Position numbers and translations under genes: made by a program
Notes under the pieces: generated by a model
The model's input: only the letters and a program-made list of their open reading frames with translations
Told to the model about the DNA's origin: nothing
Database searches by the model: none
NCBI RefSeq assembly: GCF_016584115.1
Contig: NZ_NRSK01000015.1
Coordinates: forward strand, 1 to 64,000
Source: Ectothiorhodospira mobilis
GTDB taxonomy: Bacteria > Pseudomonadota > Gammaproteobacteria > Ectothiorhodospirales > Ectothiorhodospiraceae
Direction of reading: 5' to 3'
DNA length: 64,000 nucleotides
In this document: positions 20,733-28,937 of the stretch, piece after piece
Numbering within the stretch: position 1 is the first letter of the stretch
How the letters are laid out: every line of letters starts with the position of its first letter

Positions 20733-22201
20733 GGGCATGGCCGATGATGCGTGCCCGGGCCTACAGCCTGCGCACCGCGGTTCTCGGCTTCGTCCTCACC
20801 CCCCTGCTGGTGGTGATCCTGGCGGCCGGCTGGTCCGGCCTGCGCACCCTGGAGGCCGGGGTGGAGGCCCGCATGGAGCAGGACATCGAACTGGTGGCCC
20901 GGGCCATCCACCTGCCCCTGCGGGAGGCCATGGCCCGGGGCCAGCGGGGAGACATCCAGCAGGCCCTGGACTCGGCGTTTCGCATCGACCAGGTCTACGG
21001 CGCCTATGTCTATGACGAGAACGGCGAACTGGTGGCCGCCAGCGGCCCCCGCAGCCCCTCCATGGAGCGGCGCCGGGACGCGCGTGAGGCCACCGTCACC
21101 GGCACCCACGGGGCCTATGATGACCGCGACGGCGAGGAGCTTTACTCCTTCTTCATGCCGCTCATCGACGTGGGGGGCCGCATCCGCGGCCTGTTGCAGG
21201 TGACCCGCCAGGGCAGCGATTTCCATGCCGACCTGGCCCGGGTGCGTTTCCGCGCCCTGGTGGCCCTGGGTGCCGTCACCCTCCTGCTGGTGGCCGTGGT
21301 GGTGGTGGGGCACCACCGCGCCGTGGGGCGGCATGTGGACCGCCTCGCCGCTGCCATGGTGCGGGTGGGCCGTGGCGAGCGGGATCTGCGGGTCAGCGGT
21401 CGCGGCCCGCGGGAACTGCAGGAACTGGCCCGGGCCCTGAACCGCATGCTGGCCGACATGCAGCGCTCCGCCGCCGAACTGGAGACCCGGCGGGCCGAGC
21501 AGGCGGCCCTCGAGGAGCGCCTGCGTCAGTCGGAGAAGCTGGCGGCCATCGGCCGCCTGGCGGCGGGGGTGGCCCACGAACTGGGCACCCCCCTGGGGGT
21601 GGTGGACGGTCAGGCGCAGCGGGCCCTGCGCCACGTGGAAGCAAAGAGTCCGCCGCAGGCTGCCCTGCTGAAGATCCGTCAGGAGGTGGCGCGCATGGAC
21701 GACATTGTGCGCCAGCTGATGGATTTCGGCCGGCGCAACCCCCTGCGCAGGCGTCCGGAGGCCGTGGGGCGCCTGATCCAGGCCGCCGTCGCCCAGGTGG
21801 GCCCGGACCTGGAGCATACCGGCACCCGTCTGGAAGGATGCGACCCGTCTCCGGCAGCGGTGATCCCCATGGACCGGGTCCGCCTGGAGCAGGCCCTGGT
21901 CAATCTGTTGCGCAACGCCGTGCAGGCTGCCCCCGGCGGCCGCGTTCGCCTCTCCTGGCGGGAGCGGGAGGAACACATCCTGGAACTACGGGTGGAGGAC
22001 GACGGCCCCGGCATCGATCCGGCGCACCGCAACCGCCTGTTCGAGCCCTTCTTCACCACCAAGTCCGTGGGCCAGGGCACCGGCCTGGGGCTGGCCGTGG
22101 CCCATGGTGCGGTCACCGAGCACGGCGGCGAGATCTCCGTGGAGGACAGCCCCCTGGGCGGGGCATGCTTTGTGCTCAAGATCCCCACGGCCCCGGTCTG
22201 A
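20729..22201 (+). CDS. Membrane sensor histidine kinase
   Basis: The product has a membrane helix (about 10-32), a roughly 145-residue periplasmic domain (with QVYGAYVYDENGELVAASGP), a second helix (about 178-200) and HAMP. A coiled coil leads to HisKA with the H-box AHELGTPLG (histidine about 283), and a GHKL ATPase follows (LVNLLRNAVQA, DDGPGID, FFTTKSVGQGTGLGLAV). The ATPase sequence is closest to the NtrB-type class that phosphorylates sigma-54 activators, matching the next gene. GTG 20729 overlaps the upstream stop (GTGA); ATGs at 20744 and 20747 are alternatives. The product is about 490 residues. Confidence 0.9.
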   Translation: MRAWPMMRARAYSLRTAVLGFVLTPLLVVILAAGWSGLRTLEAGVEARMEQDIELVARAIHLPLREAMARGQRGDIQQALDSAFRIDQVYGAYVYDENGELVAASGPRSPSMERRRDAREATVTGTHGAYDDRDGEELYSFFMPLIDVGGRIRGLLQVTRQGSDFHADLARVRFRALVALGAVTLLLVAVVVVGHHRAVGRHVDRLAAAMVRVGRGERDLRVSGRGPRELQELARALNRMLADMQRSAAELETRRAEQAALEERLRQSEKLAAIGRLAAGVAHELGTPLGVVDGQAQRALRHVEAKSPPQAALLKIRQEVARMDDIVRQLMDFGRRNPLRRRPEAVGRLIQAAVAQVGPDLEHTGTRLEGCDPSPAAVIPMDRVRLEQALVNLLRNAVQAAPGGRVRLSWREREEHILELRVEDDGPGIDPAHRNRLFEPFFTTKSVGQGTGLGLAVAHGAVTEHGGEISVEDSPLGGACFVLKIPTAPV

Positions 22202-22267
22202 TCCCCCGCCGCAGGAGATCCCCGGCGGCGTACAGTCGTTCCCCAACCCAGGAGATCCTCCCAGGCC

Positions 22268-23674
22268 ATGCACGAGAATCCGCGCGCAACGATCCTGGTG
22301 GTGGAGGACGATCCCTCCCACCGGGACCTGGTGTCCGAGGAATTGCAGGATGCCGGCTGGAGTGTCCTCACCGCAGGCGATGTACCGGAGGCACGCCGGC
22401 TGCTGCAGGGGGGTGGCGTGGACCTGGTCCTGAGCGACCTGCGCCTGCCCGGGGAGGACGGCCTGGCCCTGCTGGAGGACTGCCGCCTGCACGCCCTGCC
22501 CCCGGCCTTCATCATGCTCACCGCCTTCGGCACCATTGCCCAGGCGGTGGAGGCCCTGAAACAGGGGGCGGACGATTTTCTCACCAAACCGGTGGACCTG
22601 GACCACCTGGTGATCGCCGTGCGCCGGGCCCTGCGCAACCGCCGGCTGCAGGCGGAGGTGAGCCGCTACCGGGAGATGCTCCAGGGGGACGACTTCCACG
22701 GACTTATCGGCAGCAGCCCCTCCATGCAGGCCCTCTATACCCGTATCCGTCAGCTGGCCGGGGCCGCCGGCCCCGTGCTGGTCACCGGCGAGTCCGGTAC
22801 CGGCAAGGAACTGGTGGCCCGGGCCATCCATGCCGAGAGCCCCCGGGCCAACGGTCCCTTCGTGGCCATCAACTGTGCCGGCATCCCCGGCGAACTCATG
22901 GAGAGCGAGCTCTTCGGCCACGCCGCCGGGGCCTTCAGCGGAGCGCGCCAGGCCCGCCGCGGGCTGTTCCAGGAGGCCCATGGCGGGACACTGCTCCTGG
23001 ATGAGATCGGCGAGATGCCCATGGCCATGCAGGCCAAGCTGCTGCGCCTGCTCCAGGACGGCCGGGTGCGTCCCGTGGGGAGCAACCGGGAGGCGGCCAC
23101 GGACGTGCGCGTGGTGGCCGCCACCCACCGGGATCCCGCCGCCCTGATCCGGGAACAGTCCTTCCGCGAGGACCTGTACTACCGCCTGGAGACCTTCCGT
23201 CTGCATGTGCCGCCCCTGCGGGAGCGGGGGGACGACATCGAGCGCCTGGCGGCCCGCTTCCTGGCCCGCTTCGGTGCCGCCATGGACCGGCGCGTGGACG
23301 GCATCAGCCCGGAGGCCCTGCGGGCCCTGCACGCCTATGCCTTCCCCGGCAATGTGCGCGAACTGGCCAATCTCATCGAGCGGGCGGTCACCTTCTGCCG
23401 GGGGGATCAGATCCAGTTGCGGGACCTGCCCGATGCCGTCACCCGGCGCCCCCGGGACGGGGGTGGGGCGGCCTTCCCCTGGTCCCCGGAGGCCGATGCC
23501 CCCATGCCCACCCTGGCGGAGGTGGAGGATCGCTACATCCGCTGGGTGCTGCACCGGCTGGAGGGCAACAAGCGCCAGGCGGCGCGGGTGCTGGGCATCG
23601 GAAGGCGCACCCTCTATCGGCGTCTGGAGGGGAGCGATCCGGAGTCAGAGGCGGAGACGGAGGATCCATCCTGA
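22268..23674 (+). CDS. NtrC-family sigma-54-dependent response regulator
   Basis: The 468-residue protein has a receiver domain (phospho-acceptor D57 in LVLSDLRLPG, lysine in FLTKPVD) and an AAA+ sigma-54 interaction domain with Walker A GESGTGKE (lysine about 180). The sigma-54-contact loop reads GAFSGA (about 221-226) instead of the usual GAFTGA. A C-terminal Fis-type helix-turn-helix (GNKRQAARVLGIGRRTLYRR) follows. It is the cognate partner of the histidine kinase 66 bp upstream by position. Its targets are unknown; no clear -24/-12 promoter was found nearby. Confidence 0.93.
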   Translation: MHENPRATILVVEDDPSHRDLVSEELQDAGWSVLTAGDVPEARRLLQGGGVDLVLSDLRLPGEDGLALLEDCRLHALPPAFIMLTAFGTIAQAVEALKQGADDFLTKPVDLDHLVIAVRRALRNRRLQAEVSRYREMLQGDDFHGLIGSSPSMQALYTRIRQLAGAAGPVLVTGESGTGKELVARAIHAESPRANGPFVAINCAGIPGELMESELFGHAAGAFSGARQARRGLFQEAHGGTLLLDEIGEMPMAMQAKLLRLLQDGRVRPVGSNREAATDVRVVAATHRDPAALIREQSFREDLYYRLETFRLHVPPLRERGDDIERLAARFLARFGAAMDRRVDGISPEALRALHAYAFPGNVRELANLIERAVTFCRGDQIQLRDLPDAVTRRPRDGGGAAFPWSPEADAPMPTLAEVEDRYIRWVLHRLEGNKRQAARVLGIGRRTLYRRLEGSDPESEAETEDPS

Positions 23675-23865
23675 GGGGACGGGAGCGGTCCCCCTTGTGC
23701 CATGGGCGCACGGGCTGAGATGGCGCATGTGCCTTAACGGCACACCAGAATCCCCCCTGCGCGGGTCTCCAACGCCGCCTAGGGCCGCTCGTGGCCTGTA
23801 TCCGATCCATGGCATGGACGCTGCAAGGTGATTCGTTACCATCCAAGCATCGAGGAGCATCCCTC

Positions 23866-24261
23866 ATGAAGCGTCGTATCCTCCAGACCCTGCCCGCCAC
23901 GGCCCTGTGCCTTGCCCTGGCCGGCCTCACCACCCCCGCAGTCGCCCAGCAGGCCCAGCAAGGCCAGCAGCAGCCCGGCATGGGGCAGCAGCAGATGGAG
24001 GTGGATCCCAATACCCTGGACACCTTCGTGGACGCCTTCGTGGCCGTGCAGAAGATCCGGGATGACTTCGCCAGCCGCCTGGAAGGGGTGGAGGATCAGT
24101 CCCGGGCGCAGGAACTGCAGCAGGCGGCCCAGGAGGAGATGATCAGTGCCGTCAAGGACCAGGGCATGAGCGTGGAGGACTACAACCGGGTGGCCATGAC
24201 CCTGCAGAACGATCCCGAGATGCTGCAGAAGGTGCAGGAGATGGCCCGGGAACGGATGTAA
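23866..24261 (+). CDS. Secreted DUF4168 protein
   Basis: The 131-residue product has a signal peptide (MKRRILQTLPATALCLALAG, cleavage near AVAQ), a glutamine-rich linker (QQAQQGQQQPGMGQQQ) and a helical DUF4168 domain containing FVDAFVAVQKIRDDFASRL and SVEDYNRVAMTLQNDPEM. DUF4168 proteins are small periplasmic proteins of unknown function. CGAGGAG lies 8 bp before the ATG at 23866. A 190-bp gap separates it from the NtrC-type gene, so it may be separately transcribed. It is followed by a hairpin facing the convergent neighbour. Confidence 0.85.
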   Translation: MKRRILQTLPATALCLALAGLTTPAVAQQAQQGQQQPGMGQQQMEVDPNTLDTFVDAFVAVQKIRDDFASRLEGVEDQSRAQELQQAAQEEMISAVKDQGMSVEDYNRVAMTLQNDPEMLQKVQEMARERM

Positions 24262-24277
24262 TCCCTTCCGGACATCC

Positions 24278-24302
24278 GGCGGCCGGGCCCGCTCCGGCCG
24301 CC
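24278..24302 (+). terminator. Terminator hairpin between convergent genes
   Basis: A 9-bp stem GGCGGCCGG/CCGGCCGCC with a 7-nt loop is followed by TCCCCCCTTT. It lies between the DUF4168 gene and the convergent hexapeptide-repeat gene. Confidence 0.45.
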
Positions 24303-24310
24303 TCCCCCCT

Positions 24311-24871
24311 TTAGAGCTCGTTCTGGATGCGCTTGTAGCCGGCCACCAGCTGGCGGTTGGTGAGGGCCACATCCTCGGAGAAGCTGGAGGCGTCCGCCGT
24401 CACCGGCTCGATCCGCGACAGATCCGTGGCGGAGTGGATGTTGCTGGTGGAGGGGATATAGAACCCCTCGGGCACCTGGCAGTCCTCCACCACGGAGTTG
24501 TGCCGGATCACCGATCCCGCCCCGACGGTGCAGTTGAACAGCACCGTGTTGAATCCGATGAAGACCCGGTGCCCCACTTGGCAGGGGCCGTGGATGATGG
24601 AACGGTGGGCGATGGAGGTGTGCTCGCCGATCTCCACCCGGGCCCCGGACTTGGAATGGATCACCACGCCGTCCTGGATGTTGGAGTTGTCCCCGATGAC
24701 GATGGGCTCCAGGCCGCCGTCGGCGTCCAGCTCGTCGGCGCGGATGACCGCATAGGGCCCGATGAAGACATTCTCCCCCACCTGCACCTTGCCGCAGAGG
24801 ATGGCCGTGGGGTCGATGAAGGCGGATTCGGCCACGACGGGCAGGTGGCCGCTGGGGTTCTTGCGGATCAA
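24311..24871 (-). CDS. Hexapeptide-repeat (gamma-carbonic-anhydrase-like) protein
   Basis: The protein folds as a left-handed beta helix built from hexapeptide repeats (IDPTAI, LCGKVQ, VGENVFIG, IGDNSNIQDGVVIH, IGEHTSIAHRSIIHG, VGHRVFIGFNTVLFNC). The histidines of VVIHSKSG and TSIAHRSIIHG are in the positions used for metal binding in gamma-class carbonic anhydrases. A TTG at 24871 (LIRKNPSGHLP) matches the N-terminus I expect for close relatives and has AAGGA upstream, giving 186 residues. ATGs at 24919 and 24925 would give longer forms without a Shine-Dalgarno. Activity as a carbonic anhydrase is inferred, not shown. Confidence 0.85.
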   Translation of the reverse strand: MIRKNPSGHLPVVAESAFIDPTAILCGKVQVGENVFIGPYAVIRADELDADGGLEPIVIGDNSNIQDGVVIHSKSGARVEIGEHTSIAHRSIIHGPCQVGHRVFIGFNTVLFNCTVGAGSVIRHNSVVEDCQVPEGFYIPSTSNIHSATDLSRIEPVTADASSFSEDVALTNRQLVAGYKRIQNEL

Positions 24872-24975
24872 GGCAGGGTGTCCTTTGGTCGCTTCGCTGT
24901 GGGGCCGCCATCCTGCCATGCCCATTGCGATACGGCAATCACGGGGGCAATCCCGGGGCCGGGCGCCGGGGCGAT

Positions 24976-25866
24976 TCACCCCGCGTCGCCGGCGGCTTCC
25001 TCCTCCAGGGAGGCGCGGATGCCCGCCTCCATGCGCGGATAACGCAACTGCACCCCCAGGTCCGCCAGCCCCCGGGCCACCTGTACCGTGCGGGATTCCC
25101 GCAGGAAGGAGAGCATCATGGGGCTGAGGTGTCCCTCGGCCTCGGCCATGCCCATGCAGGGGGGATGCGGCAGACCCGCGGCGTCCGCCACCGCCTGGAA
25201 GAAGGCGGTCATGGAACGGTGATCCCCGTCCCCCACGTTGTAGGTCTCCCCGCTGGGGCCATGGTCCAGGGCCGCGGCGCACAGGGCCACCAGGTCGTCC
25301 ACGTGGATGCGGTTGCCCGGACCGGCCTCCTCGGGCCGGATCAGCGGCTGTCCGGCGCGGATGGCCGCCAGCGGCAGCCGCCCGGGGCCGTAGATCCCGG
25401 GGACCCGGAGCACCACCACCGGTACCCCCGTCTCCCCTTCCAGTGCCCGCAGTTGTCCCTCCGCGTCCAGGCGCCGGTGGGCCCGGTCCGTGGCCGGTGC
25501 CGTCGGGGTCAGGTCGTCCACGGTGGCCCCGCCGCGGTCGCCGTAGACCCCGGTGGTGCTCAGGTAGACGATGCGCTCGGGCGGATTGCGGCGACAGGCC
25601 GCGGCGAGCCGCTGCGTGCGGGGATCCTCCTGACCCTGGTTCGGGGGCGGCACGCTGTGCAGCACCAGGGCGCCCATGAGGGGGACTTGGTCCAGACCCT
25701 CCCCCGTGTCCAGATCCGCCTGCAGTGTCTCGATCCCCCGCGTGCGCAGCACCCCGGCGTGGTCGGCGCTGCGCACCACCGCCAGGACCCGTCGTCCCCC
25801 GGCCTGCAGGGTGCGCGCCAGGCGTTCCCCCACATAGCCGCATCCCATGATGACCACCGGTGTCAT
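24976..25866 (-). CDS. NAD(P)-dependent SDR epimerase, YeeZ-like
   Basis: The 296-residue product has an N-terminal Rossmann motif MGCGYVGERLA, a YLSTTGVYGDRGG segment and the conserved LRVPGIYGPGR, followed by HVDDLVALCAAALD. This places it among extended or atypical short-chain dehydrogenases (nucleoside-sugar epimerase-like, YeeZ group). The usual YxxxK triad is modified in this group. AGGAG lies upstream of the ATG at 25866. The physiological substrate is unknown. Confidence 0.85.
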   Translation of the reverse strand: MTPVVIMGCGYVGERLARTLQAGGRRVLAVVRSADHAGVLRTRGIETLQADLDTGEGLDQVPLMGALVLHSVPPPNQGQEDPRTQRLAAACRRNPPERIVYLSTTGVYGDRGGATVDDLTPTAPATDRAHRRLDAEGQLRALEGETGVPVVVLRVPGIYGPGRLPLAAIRAGQPLIRPEEAGPGNRIHVDDLVALCAAALDHGPSGETYNVGDGDHRSMTAFFQAVADAAGLPHPPCMGMAEAEGHLSPMMLSFLRESRTVQVARGLADLGVQLRYPRMEAGIRASLEEEAAGDAG

Positions 25867-25961
25867 GCCCGCATCTCCTGAAGGTTCGTGAACCCCGACT
25901 CTAGAAGGCCTGGCCCGTGGTCGGCAAGACGGGCGGGCATCAAGGGAGGACGGGCAAAAGA

Positions 25962-25991
25962 AAAAGCCCCCGGGGTGAGCCGGGGGCTTTT
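25962..25991. terminator. Bidirectional intrinsic terminator
   Basis: AAAAGCCCCCG pairs with CGGGGGCTTTT over 11 bp with an 8-nt loop. This is a clear A-stem-T terminator working both ways, ending the reverse-strand haem operon. Confidence 0.85.
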
Positions 25992-25998
25992 CGTGATG

Positions 25999-26038
25999 CG
26001 GGCCGTGGGACCCGGCCACGGCCGGGTCCCACGGCCCG
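25999..26038. repeat. 40-bp perfect inverted repeat after hemY
   Basis: Two perfect 19-bp arms (left begins CGGGCCGTGGGACCCGGCC) are separated by only two bases. The element lies 4 bp after the hemY stop and just before the intrinsic terminator. Transcripts would form a very stable hairpin protecting the mRNA 3' end; as DNA it could extrude as a cruciform. Confidence 0.8.
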
Positions 26039-26042
26039 GACC

Positions 26043-27362
26043 TCAGGCGCCGGAGAGCCGGGGCTGGGTCAGCTTGCCGCGGGTGCGGACCTTGCCCTTG
26101 CGGCCGGACTGGGCCGGCAGGCTCTGGGCCTGGTCCTCTTCGGCCTTGGGGGCCGAGGGGATGGCGGGTTCCCGCACGCCGCCGTCCACGGCCACCTGCA
26201 GGCCCTTGCGGTAGGCATCCTGGGCCAGCTTCTCCTCGCCCAGCTGCTCCAGCAGTTCACCCAGTTCCCGGTAGGCCTCGGCATTGGGCCGTGCCGCCAC
26301 ACTGGATTCCAGGTAACCCCGGGCCTTGCCCCAGGCCTTGGCCAGCTTGCTCAGGCGGCCGAGGGTGAGCAGCAGCACCGGATCGCGGCGGTGATCCCGC
26401 AGCCAGCCCTCCGCCACGCCGATGGCACGGTTGGCGTCGTTCACCGACAGCAGGCCGTAGAGGTAGACCAGCTTCTCGTTCCAGCGCTGCTTGATGGCGG
26501 TGCGCAGGACGGCCTCGGCACGATCGTGCTCGTTGAGCCGGATGAGGGCGCGGGCGTAGGGCTCCACCAGTTCGTGGCGGTTGCGGGAGGTCTTGGGCAG
26601 GTTCACCCACAGGCCCTCCAGCTTGGCCAGTTCGCCGGCCTCGGACAGTTCCCGGGCACGGCTGGCGAAGGCCTCCGTCTCCATCCGGTCCAGGGTCTCG
26701 GTGTCCTGGGCGCGGGCCTTGCGCAGGTCCGGCAGGACGGCCAGCAGGGAGGCGCTGTCGCCGGTCTCCTGGTACAGGCGGGCACGCAGGCGCAGGAGCT
26801 GGGGATGGTTGGAGGCGATGTCATTCAGGTGGCGCAGGGCGCTGGTGGCCTGGGGGTATTCGCCATTGTCCAGCTGCAGTTCCGCCTGGGTCAGCCCCAC
26901 GGCCACGTCGGACCCGGTCTCCGCCTGGGCGGCCTGACGCAGGTAGTCGTCGCGGCGGTCGGTGGCCCCCTGCATCTGCGCGGCGCGGGCCGCGGACAGG
27001 TAGTTGAGCATGGGGGAGTCCCCGCGGCGGGCGGACTGCACCAGCAGCTTCTCGGCCTTGTTCCAGCGGCCTTCGGTCATCTCCGCCATGCCCAGGGCCA
27101 GACCCCGCTGGCAGACCATGGCCTTTTTCTGCTGACGCCGGGCGCTCATGTTGCCGGGCAGACCGAACAGCCCCACCAGGAAACGGATGACCGCGTAGAG
27201 CAGCAGAAGCACCACCACCATGGCGGCGATGTAGAAGGCCAGGCTGGTCTCGAGGCTCATGTCGCCGTAGGCGAACAGGACATAGCCGGGCTCTTCCATG
27301 AACATGAGGGTGCCCACCGCCGATGCGATGAGGACCAGGAAGATCACGATCAACGATTTCAT
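26043..27362 (-). CDS. hemY: Haem biosynthesis-associated membrane protein HemY
   Basis: The 439-residue product has two N-terminal membrane helices (about 3-22 and 42-66) and then TPR-like helical repeats, the HemY_N plus TPR architecture of gammaproteobacteria. Recognisable are RRQQKKAMVCQRGLALGMAE and the repeat-rich LLTLGRLSKLAKAWGKARGY. It is the last gene of hemC-hemD-hemX-hemY, 3 bp after hemX. Its exact role in haem synthesis is unsettled; it is not the protoporphyrinogen oxidase also called HemY. Confidence 0.93.
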   Translation of the reverse strand: MKSLIVIFLVLIASAVGTLMFMEEPGYVLFAYGDMSLETSLAFYIAAMVVVLLLLYAVIRFLVGLFGLPGNMSARRQQKKAMVCQRGLALGMAEMTEGRWNKAEKLLVQSARRGDSPMLNYLSAARAAQMQGATDRRDDYLRQAAQAETGSDVAVGLTQAELQLDNGEYPQATSALRHLNDIASNHPQLLRLRARLYQETGDSASLLAVLPDLRKARAQDTETLDRMETEAFASRARELSEAGELAKLEGLWVNLPKTSRNRHELVEPYARALIRLNEHDRAEAVLRTAIKQRWNEKLVYLYGLLSVNDANRAIGVAEGWLRDHRRDPVLLLTLGRLSKLAKAWGKARGYLESSVAARPNAEAYRELGELLEQLGEEKLAQDAYRKGLQVAVDGGVREPAIPSAPKAEEDQAQSLPAQSGRKGKVRTRGKLTQPRLSGA

Positions 27363-27365
27363 GGC

Positions 27366-28937
27366 TTATCCCTCCACCTGAACGAGCAGTTCGTAGGACT
27401 TGCCAATCTCCGGCTGCTCGGCCCGCAGTTCACGCTTCTGCAGGTCTTCCAGGCGCTTCATCAGCGGGGCCACCGGTTCGGAGGCAAAGTATTCCACCAG
27501 CAGTTCCCGGGCGCTTTCCAGGTTGTCGCGGTAGTCCTCCTGGTCATAGCGCAGGGCCGCCAGACGGGCCGACTCGATGCGCAGGGCCAGGACCTGGCGC
27601 ATGAACAGTTCGGTGTCGGCATCGGGCATGGAACGCACCACCTGCTGGTGCTGACGCACGGTGATGTGCTCGTTCAGCTCGTTCAGCACCTGGTAGTAGG
27701 CGCGCTCCCACCAGGCGGCATCGCCTCCGGGCTCGCCCAGGGCCACCATCTGGCTGCCCTGGTCGTTGTCGGGCTGCTTCAGGGGCAGGGGCTTGAGCTC
27801 GGCGGAGACCTCCTCCAGGGCCTGGACGATGTCGTCCACCTGGTTGCCTTCATACCCCTTGAGGGCCTGCCGTTCCCGGGCGATGGCGTCGCGCACGTCA
27901 CCGAAGCGCGGATCGCCCATCTCCTTGAGCATCTCGTCGGCGGCGGCCAGGGCGGCCATGGCGCCGTCGGCATCGTTCATGAAGTCCATGCGATGCTGGG
28001 CGATGCGCAGCAGGTAGCCCACCTCGGAGACCTTCCACTCGCGTTCGGGGCGGTCGGTCTGGTTCTGCAGCGAGGCGAGTCCCTGCTCCAGGGTCTCCAG
28101 GCGGCGCGCCTGGCTTTCGGTCATGCTCTGCAGTTCGGCGCGGGCCTCCTCGATGGCCGTGTCCACCTCACTGCGCAGGTCGCGCTCCAGCTGGTTCACC
28201 TGCTCCGGCAGGGCGGCGGTGCGCTCCTGCATCTCGGAGAGGTCCTTGAGGGCGCTGCTGAGGCGGTCGTTGGCCTCTTCGGCCATCTGCAGGGCGTCCT
28301 TGGCGGTGGAGGAGGCGTTCATGGCCACCCCCAGGGCGAGGACCACGGCAACGCCCCCCACCACCAGCGGCAGTTTGCCGCTGCGGCCGTTGCCGGAACC
28401 ACCGCCCGCCGGCGGGGTGCGGCCGGCGGCACCGCCGCCCTGGCCGGAGGTTGCGGCCTTGGGCGTGGTGGCCGGCTTGGCGGACCCGGCACCGCTGCCG
28501 GCGGTGGCCTTCGGGGGGGTTGTCCCCTTGGCCGGTTCGTTGCTGCCGGACCCGCTCTTGGCCGGCTCGGTCTTCGAAGTCTCAGCTTTGTTGTCCACGG
28601 GATTAGATGCCTCGGGCTTTGGGGTTTGGGATGGACCGGCCCCGGCCGCGGGCGCGTTGCTCGTGCTGCCCCCGGCCGCGGCCTTTTCGGATGAGGAGGA
28701 TTCGCCTGAACCGGAGGCGGGCTTGGTACCGATCTGCCCGGAGAGTGCGTCGCGGTCCTTGGGATCGGCATTGTAGGCGGCCGTGTCCTGAGCCGGAGCA
28801 GAACCCAGCGCGTCCCCGACCGGGCGCCCGCCCCCGATAGGCGCCTTGTCCTGGTTTACCGGGCCCGTGCCGGTCACCCGGGTCGCCTTCGGCTTGTTGC
28901 CGCCTTTGGCCTTTTGATTGGATTTCTGTCTACTCAT
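27366..28937 (-). CDS. hemX: HemX family membrane protein
   Basis: The 523-residue product starts MSRQKSNQKAKGG and has a long low-complexity N-terminus rich in Ala, Gly, Pro, Lys and Thr (to about 170), apparently cytoplasmic. A single membrane helix (LPLVVGGVAVVLALGVAMNA, about 182-202) and a coiled-coil (about 205-290) follow, then the HemX domain with WKVSEVGYLLRIAQHRM. In relatives HemX sits between HemD and HemY, and its catalytic role is unproven. Its start overlaps hemD by 8 bp. The low-complexity tail is longer than usual. Confidence 0.92.
   Translation of the reverse strand: MSRQKSNQKAKGGNKPKATRVTGTGPVNQDKAPIGGGRPVGDALGSAPAQDTAAYNADPKDRDALSGQIGTKPASGSGESSSSEKAAAGGSTSNAPAAGAGPSQTPKPEASNPVDNKAETSKTEPAKSGSGSNEPAKGTTPPKATAGSGAGSAKPATTPKAATSGQGGGAAGRTPPAGGGSGNGRSGKLPLVVGGVAVVLALGVAMNASSTAKDALQMAEEANDRLSSALKDLSEMQERTAALPEQVNQLERDLRSEVDTAIEEARAELQSMTESQARRLETLEQGLASLQNQTDRPEREWKVSEVGYLLRIAQHRMDFMNDADGAMAALAAADEMLKEMGDPRFGDVRDAIARERQALKGYEGNQVDDIVQALEEVSAELKPLPLKQPDNDQGSQMVALGEPGGDAAWWERAYYQVLNELNEHITVRQHQQVVRSMPDADTELFMRQVLALRIESARLAALRYDQEDYRDNLESARELLVEYFASEPVAPLMKRLEDLQKRELRAEQPEIGKSYELLVQVEG

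Noticed and set aside
23700-23865. Possible sigma-54 promoter (TGGCGCATGTGCC) before the DUF4168 gene
   Set aside because: The GG-to-GC spacing is wrong for a -24/-12 element.
25917-28694. A forward open frame of about 925 codons
   Set aside because: It lies opposite hemY and hemX and starts within the terminator region; it is Gly/Ala/His/Gln-rich shadow sequence.
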